A stretch of DNA of 64,000 bases from Blastomyces gilchristii SLH14081. Lineage: Eukaryota > Ascomycota > Eurotiomycetes > Onygenales > Ajellomycetaceae. Every line of letters begins with the position of its first letter. The first letter of the stretch is position 1. The notes under the pieces were generated by a model. The model saw nothing but the letters and a program-made list of their open reading frames with translations. It did not search any database and was not told the DNA's origin. The position numbers and the translations under genes were made by a program. The stretch spans positions 382,734-446,733 of the forward strand of contig NW_003101673.1 in assembly GCF_000003855.2 (NCBI RefSeq), written 5' to 3'. Positions 47,682 to 59,810 of this stretch are shown here, one piece after another.

Positions 47682-50223
47682 TCAGAAGTATATTAACTGA
47701 GTACTCTGAGATTTTCTTAATGAATTTGTATCTGTATATCTCAATAACATCCTCATCTTCACTGATGAGTTCAGAAAAGAATATCAAGAACACATGCAAA
47801 GAGTATTACAATGATTACAAGAAGCAGAACTATTAATAGATATTAATAAGTATAACTTCAAAGTCAAGAGTATTAAATATCTAGGTTTTATCATAGAAGC
47901 TGGCAAGAGAATTCAAATGAATTCTGAGAAAGTCTTCATTATTCTTGAATGAGAAGCTTCATATACTGTGAAAGATGTATAAAGCTTTATCAGATTTACT
48001 AACTTCTATCAGTGATTTATACAAAACTTCTCAGATATTATGAGATCACTTACAGAACTTATCAGAAAGAACTCAGTATTTCAGTGATCAGTGAACACTG
48101 AAGCTGCATTTATACAGATAAAGAAGATATTCATCAATATCTCTCTGCTAATAATATTTGACTCTGATTGTAAAACAGTTGTTGAAGCTGACTTCTCTGA
48201 CTATATTACAGAGAGAGCTATATTATAATATAATGATAAAGATGTCTTACAATCATGCATCTTCATGTCTAAGAAACTGAGTCTCATCAAACGCAACTAT
48301 GAGATCTATGATAAGAAACTTCTTACAATTATACACTGTCTAGAAGAATGAAACTCTGAACTCTAAAGTATCTCTGAATTTGAGATAATCACAGATTATA
48401 AGAATCTTAAGTACTTTATAACTACTCATAAACTCACTGAATAATAGATGCAATAATCTGAGTTCTTAAATCACTTTCATTTTACAATACACTACTGTTT
48501 CAGCAGTCAGAACTCAATGACAGATGTTCTCTTATAACAAGAGCAAGATATGTCTTCTAATATAACAGACACTCATTAAATGAACTGAGAATATCAGCTT
48601 CTAGATCTGAAGATATTAGTTGATCAAGATAAAACAACTCATGACACTATACACACTTCTTCAATTAGAACATTTCCTCTTCAAACTGCTACTGACATTA
48701 ACACTGATATTAACATCAATATCTCGACTTCTTCTGAACCTACACTAGATGAATTATGACATGTAACAGCTCAAACTGATGAACTTCTTCAAACACTCAC
48801 TGAAGTAGTATGTTAAGAAGTACTCTGATTCTCTTCAGAACTACATATAAGAACTGATATCTCAGAATACTCAATTGATGACAATAATACTCTATGATTT
48901 TATAAACAATATTAAGTCTCTCACTCTGAATTCTTACACACTCAGATAATGCAAGAGATGCATGATTCATATATAATCAGTTATTCAGGTTATAAATAAC
49001 TATATCAAATAATCTCTCAGAAGTTCTACTGACCTGAGATATTAAACAGTATCAGACATTTTATCTGAAACTGTAATCATTATTTCTCTATCATCTTGTG
49101 AAAGAATTATAGAAAAGGCCTGCTGAAATCACTTGATATCTCTGATAGAATCTGATAAGATGTGATAATTGACTTGACTATTAATCTCTCTGAGAGTAAG
49201 AGCTGTAGAAATATTCTGATCATCATGAATCAATTAAGTAAGAATATAATATTGAAACTCTGTGATAAGATGAATATCAAACAAGTTACTAAAGCTTTTC
49301 TAAGAAGCCTGTTCTATCAGATGCATGAATTACTGAGATCTATAGTATTGAATCAGAGCTGTCAATTCATGAGTGCTCTCTGAACAAGAATCTGTCAAGT
49401 TCTTAAGATTATATACTATTTATTAACTGTCTATCACTCTGAGATCAATGACACATCAGAATAGATAATTCAGACTATAAAGAATTATCTTTATAAGTTC
49501 TGTAATCACTTATAAGATGATTGACATGATCTTCATCTACATACAGAGATCACTATCAATGATCAAGATGCTGTTTTAACAGATGTAAGCTCATTCTTTC
49601 TTACATATAATTATTACATGAAAGTGTTGAATCTTCTAGAGATCACACAGTTCACACTGAATTCTCATAGTTTAATTCAGATTGCTGATAATATAGTAAT
49701 AAAACTCTGAGATGTCTGTGATTGAGTAGAAGTCTTTATGACAAGTACTAAACAGAATTAAGAAGATTAAATCAATGTTCACTGAGATCTCACTGAATAA
49801 TATAAGATAGAAGATCTGATATAATTGAATCTTAAGAATATATAGATTACATACTTATCCTGCACACTGAATTACTGCTATACAAAGTATAAAGTGATAG
49901 AAGTTCTAGATAGTCATAACTACTGTCTTAATATATTATCAGAAATTTATAATGTCTTTTACACAAGCTTGCTCTGCTGTGCTGCTACTGATCTGTTCTC
50001 TTCTCAACTGACTTCTAACTGACAGTTACCAGGCATCATAGAAGAAGATAATGAGCTTGAGTGAGAGATTAAGAATATTCTTAATGAGAGACCTCATGGC
50101 CACAGCTGATAATATCTTGTGAAATGAGTCAGATATGATCATCTGATCTGAACTCTGAGTTTCACATTATCTGAAACAGCAGCTCTTGACCAATGAGAAC
50201 TACTTCTGAAAAGAGAGAGCTAA
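47682..50223 (+). pseudogene. Element B second half of RT, RNase H, integrase and chromodomain, hypermutated
   Basis: The RT catalytic box reads VYLNNILIF near 47732-47760 (aspartates changed to asparagines). RNase H follows (FMSKKLSLIKRNYEIYDKKL near 48265). The integrase has a core around 49150-49400. A chromodomain-like end (DNELEWEIKNILNERP, YLVKWVRYDHLI with stops in place of two tryptophans) lies at about 50046-50150, which makes B a chromovirus. Confidence 0.8.
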
Positions 50224-50532
50224 TGTGATGAGCTGCACCTGATCAATGATATAGACTATTTCATTACACTTCACAGATTTCAATCACTTCATTCTTGAAT
50301 GTGTATGCTCTGATTCTTGGCCATTCTCAATCACTGATCCTCGGCCACTATGAAAGTGTATAGATTCTTCCGCCCTGAAGCTTCACTGTGTACATCATCA
50401 TATATGTATATAAATATTCACTCTGATTGCTGATTTTCACACTTTCTCTTTCTTTCCTTCTCTAATGTTTTTCTCTTTGTTATATAAGACCTATCAATAT
50501 CATACTGATCTATTCGGCGTAGGCCTCTTACA
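50224..50532 (+). repeat. 3' LTR of element B
   Basis: TGTGATGAGCTGCACCTGAT to GCCTCTTACA, 309 bp. Compared with the 5' LTR the differences I saw are mostly C/T and G/A. Confidence 0.88.
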
Positions 50533-50537
50533 CTGAA

Positions 50538-52317
50538 GATTATAAGCTTCTTGTATTATATCTTACTATTATTGAATTGATAAAGAATGAAACAGTCTAT
50601 AATCTTTCAATCTGACTACTTTTAGAATTTATTAATAAATTACAGCAGAGAGATATCTCTACTGTGACTTAAATTCAGAAGTTGAAAAAGAAAGAATCTA
50701 GTTTAAACTTAAAAGAGACAGACTCTGAGCAGAGCAGTACTGCTAAGAAATCAAGTCACTGATAACTAGAAGAATGTGAACTTCTACTGCTAAATAGTTT
50801 AGTCTTCATTTCTTATAGCAGAGCAGTGTATCAGAAGTTATTGAGAATTTATTATAATAATTCTCATGCTGAGTACTTCAGATTAGAGAAGACTGAGAAG
50901 CTTCTAAAATATAAATATATTTGAAACAAGCTCTGAGCAGATATCAAAGAGTATATTAAGACTTACAATATCTATTAAAGAATAAAGATCTCATAGTATA
51001 AGTAATACAGTGAGTTGATATTACTGCCTGTTTCAAAGAGCTGATGATAGAATCTATTAATGAATTTCATAGTTGATCTGCTAAAGTTGATAAGAGTTAA
51101 AGAATATGACTTAATTTTGATCATTGTTAATCACTTTATAAAGATAATCAAATATATTTCTATTTATAAAAAGATTAAAGTCTCTGAATTGACTGATCTG
51201 TTTTTAGATATCATCATTTATAATCACAGTGCTCTGAAATCATTGATAACAGATTAAGAATTTCTCTTCATCAGTAAATACTGATCAGCTTTTTACTATC
51301 ATCTTATAATAAGATATCTTCTCAGTATTGCATTTCATTCACAGACAGATAATCAGACTGAATATCAGAATCAGATATTAGAACAGCATCTTCAAGTATT
51401 CTATTTATATTATCAAAATGATTGACTTAAACATCTTCTGACTGCTGAATTTGTATATAATAATGTAAAGAATGTAATCTTAAAAGTATTTTTTTTCTAT
51501 ACTTATTATGAATATAATTCTTCATTACTCAGTGATATCACAGACAATATTTCTAAGAAAGAAATAGACAGTCAGAATGTCAAACAGATACAGAGAGTAG
51601 AGTACTTCTCAGTATCAGAAATAAAAACTAGATTGAAACTTTTGAATAAAATTTATAAGAAGATGATGAAAAGTATTCATCATGTTCAGAAGCAGTAGAC
51701 AGAATACTATAATTAAAAACATCTTTTAATGAAGTTCTTGATAGAGAATTAAGTACTACTTTCAGCAAAGAATATTAAGATAATGAGACTGTATAAGAAG
51801 CTCAGTAAGTGATGACTAGAATCTTTCTCAGTAATAAGAGTAATGAATAAGTAGATATATAAGTTGAAATTAATCTCAGAATTAAAATCAATTCATTCTG
51901 TTTTTCACATCTTCTATTTGAAGTTCTATAAGTAATATCTCAGAGTGGAGTCATCTCAGCTGAATGATATTAAAATAGAGAGTGATACTGAATATCTTAT
52001 AAAGAAAATATTGAATAAGTGAACATATTACAGTAAGCTTCAATATCTTGTTAAATAAGAAGATTATTCATTATCAGAGAATTTATGAGAACTGCTTGAG
52101 TATTTGAAAAATACTGAGAAAGAGATTATAAGCTATGAGATAGCTAGTAGAGACTGCTCTGTTACACATCAGAGATATTAAGTAAGAAATATCATTTAAG
52201 ACTTCTCATTTTTCTCAAAGAATTTTTTTAGAGATGATCTTATAATGATAAGCTGATATCTTATGAACTCTGTAGCACTCTTCTTCTATTTTCTCTCAAA
52301 GAATTTTTTAGAAGTTT
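50538..52317 (+). pseudogene. Element A integrase and chromodomain-like segment (second part of pol), hypermutated
   Basis: The integrase core is seen as LILIIVNHFIKIIKYISIYK in the short frame 51060-51257 and, after it, FHSQTDNQTEYQNQILEQHL near 51330-51390. A chromodomain-like piece (TEYLIKKILNK, LQYLVK, EDYSLSENL) lies at about 51988-52095. The same region occurs inverted in element A3 at about 58140-58728. Confidence 0.75.
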
Positions 52318-52325
52318 AATGAGAT

Positions 52326-52831
52326 TAGACTGACCGTGTGACCGTGTCTGGGACCAGGACCAGATTTTTTGATAGTCTCATTATCAATTCGACTGATCCC
52401 ATTACACGGTTTTAACATTAGATAGTAGTCTCATACTGTTTCAGTGAGACTTACTGTCTACTCTTGTCACATTTTTCAAATGAGACCATGATTTCCACTT
52501 CTCAATTTAAATTATTTTTATTGCTTTAAATGACTTTAAATCTCATTTGAGTGTTACCAAAAAGCGTTACTTTTTAAAAAATTAAAAATAGTCTAAAAAA
52601 AACCTTAAAATGTCTAAAAATAGTAACTTTATGCCAAGAATGGGACTAAATGAGACCAAATAGAACCACTTTCTCATTTTTTTCAAGTCATGGTTTCATT
52701 TTAAGATCTGATATATAGTCACTTTACATGTTTTTTTGATAGCCAGTCCCAGCGGGATTCACGCCAAGAAATGTATGGAATCAGACCAAATGAGACCAAA
52801 TATGAAATTCATGGTCCCGGCGGCCAGTCTA
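52326..52831 (+). mobile_element. MITE3: best preserved hAT-like MITE, inserted in element A
   Basis: The element runs TAGACTGACCGTGTGACC to GGCGGCCAGTCTA (506 bp) with terminal inverted repeats TAGACTGRCCG. AATGAGAT flanks it (52318-52325 and 52832-52839). The inverted partner sequence at 58115-58145 is the empty site, with one copy of the target. It keeps most CpG and CpC sites, unlike its surroundings, and encodes no protein. Confidence 0.88.
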
Positions 52832-52839
52832 AATGAGAT

Positions 52840-54497
52840 CATATAAATGTAAAATTCCTGAAGTAATTAGAGAAAAGAAAGAGATATTTAAAATTAATAA
52901 GATTAATATTATTAACTCATGAGCTGCTGCTATTCTAATAGAGTCACAGCCCGTAGAAAAAGTAAAAAGAAGAATCTCAGAGTCTACTTACTAATAATCA
53001 CACTCTTATCAAACTTATTCTCTATCATTGAAGTCTCTGACACTGATATCTTTGTCTGCTGTGAAGTTAGTACTGTGATACTGCAGAAGAGCATGCTGCA
53101 GAAGAGTATAAGAGATATATAAAGTATTAACTTATTAATTTACAAAGAATCTCAGTTATCTGCTTTAATTGAAGTAAGATTCTCTTCAATCAGTGATTAA
53201 TCTCTGTGATACTTTCAATAGTAGCACTGACTAATCTCTTCTTAAAGTCAGTCATTCTGAGGTGTTTTTTTATCTCAGAGACTCACACTTTCATCTTCTT
53301 TTACAGATGAGTAAGAGAGATCTTCTCAGTCTTGATAAAATCTATCAATACTTGAAGCTCTGAGACTCTTGCTCTGTACTGCTTGAGCATCTGAGCTTCT
53401 TGTCAGAACTGATATAATGTCTTCTTGTAGAATAGATAATATTTACAGAGAGATAGAAGTTATTATTACAGATATAATAAAAATAACAGAAGTAAGAGAA
53501 GAGATGAATATATAAGATTCTCTCTTTCTTCAGCTGCTTAGTGCAGTATAGATAAGTAATGATACTGATCAGAGACTGCACTGAAGTCTTCTCACAGAGA
53601 GAAGATAAAGAAACTATGAGATTCTACAGACTCAACTCAGCAGTATTCTGAGCAGAACTCAGATATGTCATGAAAGAAGAACTACAGATTGAGCTTCTCA
53701 GAGTCACTGTTTCTGAAATTAAGCTCTTCTCAAGATTCTCTCTGAATGACTACACAGGGTTATACATCATTATATTGACTGAAGAAGAGAACAGTGTTAT
53801 AACAGTAACAGAAGAAGTAGAGAAAGAACTAGTCATAGATGAACTGATCAGCAGAAGAAATAACACTTCACTGCAAGGTATAACTACAATTATCACAGCT
53901 GTAAGAGATGTAGAAGAAGAAGAAGATGTGATAATAAGAGCAGTACTTCTGCAGCTCATTAACACTGCTGTCTCTATCTTCAATCTGACTTTCTTAGCAG
54001 TCACAGAGACTGCAGCCACATCACAAAGACATTTATTACTCACTAGAAAATGTCAGAATAAGTCTCTTATTATCTTTCAAGAATGATACTTTCATACACT
54101 TACTATTAAAGATGAGAGAGAGGAGAAAAATTATGTCACAGAGAGAAAGAATCTTTTCAAAAAATTCTATCACTACTGTTAACTTTATCTCTAAAATACA
54201 TTACTTTTACAGAGAATTTTATATATAGAATGAAATATAATGAGAGATGTACAAGTCACTTATTAACTATGTTTTTCACATTTCAAATTGATATATAAGA
54301 AACTCACTTATCATGTGTTTGATTTAAACAGAGATGAGAAAGAAAGATCTACACAGTCAGTAGAGAAACTTATCTATTTCTTTGTACTGCAGTATATATA
54401 CTGTCAATCAGTTAGCAACTGTTACTATACAACAAAGATAACTTCTAATTCAGTAATCTTGAGAGTATCAGAACTATGCTCTTAAAGAGAAGAATAT
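52840..54497 (+). pseudogene. Extra 3' region of element A between chromodomain and LTR, with conserved open frames
   Basis: About 1.65 kb separate the chromodomain from the 3' LTR. A 138-codon + frame at 53670-54086 (LISRRNNTSLQG, VRDVEEEEDVI) has a homologous 114-codon frame in A3 (57299-56955, minus). A 78-codon antisense frame at 53345-53581 (KQLKKERILYIHLF) also has a homologue in A3 (57266-57619, +). Which strand was coding is unclear, and I recognise no domain. Confidence 0.5.
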
Positions 54498-55030
54498 TAC
54501 CATGTCTCTGACTGTGTCAAGACTCTGTTGCAGTTTCACACAGCTTATTACTTTTATACAGATGATTTCATTCATTCTGTAAGCTATTTAAACCAGTTTT
54601 CAACTACTCTGTGACATTATTCAGATATATTATAGAAAGATCTGATTAATGAATATGAGAACCCTGCTTCTATATGAGATTAGCAGATTACTCTTTCATA
54701 ATAGTAAGACACTGCTGAGGTATCACTCTGACTATTCTTACTCATAAAATAAGAGAAGAGTATTCACTCATTATCTATATAAAATAGCTAGATGCTGGCT
54801 TCTCATCAAAGAAGTCAGTGATTTGTTTTCTTCTACTGAAATATATATAAGAGTTACTGTGTTTCTTATATAATTTTCTTAGTATACTAAGTATCATATC
54901 TGTGATATTCTTGCAATAACTCTGTAGCTCATGAGCTCACTATTCAAGTAAGATAGTCAAGCTCACTTATACAGCTTCTCAAACAACTATCTCTACATGA
55001 CACTGTCAACTAGTCACCGCTTCGGTTCCG
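54498..55030 (+). repeat. 3' LTR of element A
   Basis: 533 bp ending CGCTTCGGTTCCGCCACATTACA with unmutated CpG sites in the last 25 bp. It is followed directly by the 5-bp duplicate and the remainder of MITE1. Confidence 0.75.
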
Positions 55031-55268
55031 CCACATTACATAATGCTTAAATGAGATTTAAAGTTATTTAAAGTAATACAAACAATTTAAATTGAGAAGT
55101 GAAAATCATGATCTCATTTGAAAAATGTGATAAGAGTAGACAGTAAGTCTCACTGAAACAGTATGAAACTACTATCTAATGTTAAAACTATGTAATGAAA
55201 TCAGTTAAATTGATAATGAGATTATCAAATATTCTGATCCTGATCTCAGACACGGTTACACAGTCAGT

Positions 55269-55932
55269 TATCACATCTCTGACTGTGTCAAGACCTTGTT
55301 GCAGTTTCACACAGCTCATCACTTTCATGCGGATGATTTCATTCATTTCACAGACTGTTCAAACCAGTTTTCAATCACTCTATAACATTATTCAGATATA
55401 ATATAGAAAGATCTGATTGATAAATATAAGAATCTCACTTCTATACAAGGTCAGCAGATTACTCTTTTATAATAGTAAGATACTGCTGAGATATCACTTC
55501 AGCTATTTTCACTTATGAAATGAAAGAAGAGTATCTGCTTATTATTTATATAGAATAGCTAGATACTAGCTTCTAATTAAAGAGATCAGTGATTCATTTT
55601 CTTCAACTGAAATATATATGAGAGTTACTATATTTCTTATATAATCTTCTTAGTATACTAAGTATCATATTTGTGATATTCTTGTAATAACTCTGTAGCT
55701 CATAAGCTCACTATTTAAACAAGATAGTTAAGCTTACTTATACAGCTTCTTAAACAACTATCTCTATATAATATCACTAACTAGTTATTAATTCAGTTTT
55801 ATTATATTATAATTTAAATCACTCTTTCTGATTATAAGTGTGAATCAGTTGAGCTCTATTAATAAACTGATATAATCTTATACACTTATACTGAGACTGA
55901 TCTGATTTCACTCTCTGAAAGAAACTTCACAT
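55269..55932 (+). mobile_element. Element A2: LTR and leader of a second A copy, interrupted
   Basis: A 543-bp LTR (55269-55811, TATCACATCTCTGACTGTG to ATTATATTATA) is followed by about 120 bp matching A's leader at 33091-33210. The copy then stops at an inverted LTR. Its start cuts off the last three bases of MITE1. Confidence 0.7.
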
Positions 55933-55933
55933 C

Positions 55934-58728
55934 TGTAACATGGCAGAACCGAAGCAGTGACTAGTTAGCAGTGTTATATAGAGATAGTTGTTTAAGAAGC
56001 TGTATAAGTGAGCTTGACTATCTTGCTTGAATAGCAAGCTTGTAGACTACAGAGGTATTATGAGAATATCACAGATACAGTACTTAGTATACTAAGAAAA
56101 TTGTATAAGAAATATAGTAACTCTCATCTATATTTCAGTAGAAGAAAACAAATTACTGACTTCTTTAATAAGAAGTCAGTATCTAGCTATTCTATATAGA
56201 TAATGAGTGAATATTCTTCTCTTATTTCATGAGTAAGAATAGCTGAAGTAATATCTCAGTGATATCTCACTGTCAAGAAAGAGTAATCTGCTGATCTTAT
56301 ATAGAAGCAGAGTTCTTATATTCATCAATCAGATCTTTCTATAATATATCTGAATAATGTCATAGAATGATTGAAAATCAGTTTAAACAGTCTATAAGAT
56401 GAATGAAATCATCTATAGAGAAGTAATAAGCTGTGTAGAACTGTAACACAGTCTTAATATGACTGAGAGTATGATAATACTCTCTTCTTTAAGAGTATAG
56501 TTCTGATGCTCTCAAGATTACTGAATTAGAAGTTATCTTTATTATATAATAATAGTTGCTAACTGATTTAACAGTGCATATACTGCACATAGTATAAAGA
56601 AATAGATGAGTTTTTCTGCTGACTGTGTAAGTCTTCTTTTCTCATCTCTGTTCAAATCAAATATGTAATGAGTGAGTTTCTTATATATTGATGTAAAATA
56701 TGAAAAATGTAGTTAATAAGTGACTTATAGATCACTCATTATATTCTATTCTATATATGAAATTCTCTGCAAAAGTAGTGTGTTTTAGAGATAAAGCTAA
56801 CAGTAGTGATAGAATTTTTTGAAAAGATTTCTTCTCTCTTATAATATATTTTTCTCTTTCTTTTCTTAATTGTAATAGTGAGTGTATGAGAGTATTATTC
56901 TTGAAAGATAATAAGAGACTTATTCTGATATTTTCTAGTAAGTAATAAATATCTTCATGATGTAACTGTGATCTTCATAACTATCAAGAAACACAGATTG
57001 AAGATGAAGACAGTGATGTCAATGAGCTGTAAGAGTATTACTTTCATTATCACATCTTCTTCTTCTTCTGCATCTCTTACAGCTGCAGCAGTAGCAGCTG
57101 TGCCTTGTAGTGAGATGTCATTTCTTCTACTAATCAGTTTGTTTATAATCAGTTCTTCTTCTGTCTCTTTCACTGTCATTGTAACACTGTCTCTTTCCTC
57201 AGTTAACACAGTGATGTATGAGTCATGACTCTGTGTGATCATTTGAAGAGAATCTTGAAGAGAGCTTGATTTTAGAAACAGTGACTCTGAGAAGCTCAAT
57301 CTATAGTTTCTCTTCTATGATATACTTGAGCCCTGCTCAGAATGCTGCTGAGTTGAGTCTGCAGAGTCTTATAATTCTTTTATCTTCTCTCTGTAAAGAG
57401 GCTTCAGTTCAGTCTCTGACTAACACTGTTACTTATCTACACTGTGCTAAGCAGCTGAAGAAAGAGAGAATCTTATATATTTATCTCTTCTCTCACTTCT
57501 GTTGTTTCTGTTACATCTGTAATAATAACTTCTATCTCTCTGTAAGTATTATCTACTTTATAAGAAGATATTATATTGATTCTGATAAGAAGCTCAGATA
57601 CTCAAGCAGTACAGAGTGAGAGTTTCAGAGCTTCAAGTGTTAGTAGATTTTATCAAGACTGAAGAGATTCTTCTTACTTATCTGTAAAAGAAGATGAAAG
57701 TATGAATCTCTGAGATGAAAAAACATCTCAGAATGACTGATTCTAAGAAGAGATTAACTGATATCACTGTTGAAAGCACTGTAGAGACTAATCACTGATT
57801 AAAGAGAATCTCACTTCAATTAAAGCAGATGACTGAGATACTTTGTAAATTGATAAGTTAATACTTTATACATTTCTCATACTCTTCTGCAGTGCTGCAG
57901 TACTAACTTCTCAGCAGATAAAGATATCAGTGTCAGAGACTTCAACAGTGAAGAATGAGTTTGATGAGAATATGATTATTAATAAGTAGACTCTGATTCT
58001 CTTTTTTACTTTTTCTGCAGGCTGCAGTTCTATTAGAATAGCAGTGACTCATGAATTAATAATATTAATCTTATTGATTTCAAATATTCCTTTCTCTCAA
58101 CTGCTTGAGAAATTTTACACTTGTATAGTCTCATTAAACTTCTAAAAATTCTTTGAGAAAAAATAGAAGAAGAGTGCTACAGAGTTTATAAGACATCAGC
58201 TCATCATTATAACATTATCTCTAAAAAACTCTTTAAGAAAAATGAGAAGTCTCAAGCAGCATTTCTTACTCAATATCTCTGATATGTAACAGAGTGATCT
58301 CTACTAGCTGTCTCATAGCTTACAATCTCTTTCTCAGCATTTTTCAAATACTCAAGCAGTTCTTATGAATTCTCTGATGATGAATAATCTTCTCATTTAA
58401 TAAGATATTGAAGCTTATTATAATATATTCACTTATTTAATATTTTCTTCATAAGATATTCATTATCACTGTCAATCTTAATATTATCTGACTGAGATGG
58501 CTTCACTCTGAAGTATTACTTATAGAGCTTCAAATAGAAAATATGAAAAATAGAATGAATTGATTTCAATTCTGAGAATAATTTCAACTTATATATCTGT
58601 TTACTCATTACTCTTATTACTGAGAACAGTTCTAGCTACTACTCACTAAGCTTCTTATACAGTCTCATTGTCTTGATATTCTTTACTGAAAGTAGTACTT
58701 GATTCTCTATCAAGAACTTCATTGAAAG
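55934..58728 (-). mobile_element. Element A3: inverted copy of element A, continuing beyond the interruption
   Basis: The 3' LTR is 55934-56476 (TGTAACATGGCAGAACCG at its outer end, 543 bp). The extra 3' region (56477-58115), chromodomain-like segment and end of integrase (to about 58728) follow in reverse order and match 51720-54497 of A, but without MITE3. MITE4 and element C interrupt it; the rest should lie right of the window. Confidence 0.75.
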
Positions 58729-59224
58729 TAGACTAATCATGTCACTGTGTCTGAGACCAGAACCAGAATTTTTGATAGTCTCATTACCAATTCAACTGAT
58801 CTCATTACACAGTTTTAACATTAGATAGTAGTCACATACTGTCTCAGTGAGACTTACTGTCTAGTCTTATCATATTTTTCAAATGAGATCATGATTTCTA
58901 CTTCTTAATTTAAATTATTTTTATTGCTTTAAATGACTTTAAATCTCATTTGAGTGTTATCAAAAAGTGTTACTTTTTAAAAAATTAAAAATAGTCTAAA
59001 AAAAACCTTAAAATGTCTAAAAATAGTAACTTTATGCCAAGAATGAGACTAAATGAAATTAAATGAGATCACTTTCTCATTTTTTTCAAGTCATGATTTC
59101 ATTTTGAGATCTGATATATAGTTACTTTGCATGTTTTTTTAATGATTAGTCCCAGCGGGATTCACGCCAAGAAATGTATGAAACCAGATTAAATGAGATC
59201 AAACATGAAATTCATGATTCCGGC
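58729..59224 (+). mobile_element. MITE4: hAT-like MITE in element A3, cut by element C
   Basis: TAGACTAATCATGTC at 58729 starts a copy that follows MITE2 and MITE3 to GATTCCGGC, about ten bases before the expected end. Element C begins at the next base. The 8 bp before it are ATTGAAAG (58721-58728). The right 80 bp keep CpG sites. Confidence 0.8.
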
Positions 59225-59391
59225 TGTGATTCGGAAGAACGTACGACCGCCGGATGATAACGCGGCCGCTTCCGAACTTGCTTACGAATGTAAAGGGGCC
59301 ATAGCAGCCATCAATTAATTTAGTGTACAGTATATAAGAAGCCGGCGTACGCCTGTAATTGTACACTGACTCAAGCAATCTTTGAATCACA
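59225..59391 (+). repeat. 5' LTR of element C, GC-normal
   Basis: The LTR contains about ten CpG sites (ACGTACGACCGCCGG, ACGCGGCCGC, GCCGGCGTACGCC), whereas the element's body has almost none. Confidence 0.85.
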
Positions 59392-59810
59392 TCTGATAGC
59401 ATGTCTAAAAATCAGTGAGAAGTGCAGGCTTCTTCAGAGTATGATAATTTCATCTATGAAGTGATTTATAGTTATCATGTCAGTATAATTCTAGAATGTC
59501 TCAAAAGATAGCATATAAAAGACAGTGAGTGAAAGTGTATCTGATTGATACTGCTTCACTTGTTAAGAAAAAACTTCACACTCAGATAAATGTCATGTAT
59601 AAGACATAAACAGATGAGATGTGAGAAAGAGAATAGAAGCAGTGAACCAGATTCAAAGAAGTTCACTTCCTACTTAAAAGAAGAATAAAAAAGAGAGAAT
59701 AATCATCACTGAAGTCATACAATGATAAGAAAAATCATATAATGATATAGCAATATAATAATATAGTGATATAACAATAGACATTATACAATCAATGAGA
59801 AATCACTGAA

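Larger units (their letters stand above)
37551..50532 (+). mobile_element. Ty3/gypsy chromovirus B, inserted in element A and containing element D
   Basis: Both LTRs are 309 bp and the element is bounded by a perfect 5-bp duplication CTGAA (37546-37550 and 50533-50537). It lies between the RNase H and integrase parts of A's pol gene, whose reading resumes after 50538. Subtracting D leaves about 5.7 kb, a normal size. The domain order on the + strand is gag with knuckle, protease, RT (split by D), RNase H, integrase, chromodomain. Confidence 0.88.
31282..55030 (+). mobile_element. Ty3/gypsy chromovirus A, complete but heavily interrupted and hypermutated
   Basis: Element A starts at TATCACACTCTCAG (31282) and ends at GCCACATTACA (55030). 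It interrupts MITE1: the sequence before it (TTTGATAATA) and after it (TAATGCTTAAATGAG) together reproduce the intact MITE order GATAACACTCAAATGAG apart from C-to-T changes and one further difference, with a 5-bp duplication (TAATA/TAATG). The order 5' LTR, gag-like, protease/RT, RNase H, integrase, chromodomain-like segment, extra 3' region, 3' LTR is visible on the + strand. Inside lie an R3-containing insertion, three SINEs, element B (with D in it) and MITE3. Net length without these is about 8 kb. Confidence 0.75.
30488..55268 (-). mobile_element. MITE1: hAT-like non-autonomous element, split by MITE2 and chromovirus A
   Basis: The left end TAGACTGGCCGCCGGGACC at 30488 is the terminal repeat of a roughly 505-bp family; left portions lie at 30488-30682 and 31189-31281. 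The remainder reappears at 55031-55268 on the far side of element A, again in reverse orientation, and stops three bases short of the expected CAGTCTA end, where A2 begins. Only about 500 bp of this span is the MITE itself. Confidence 0.72.

Noticed and set aside
59199..59402. 67-codon minus-strand frame
   Set aside because: It covers the LTR of element C and the end of MITE4 and crosses the insertion joint, so it cannot be an old gene.
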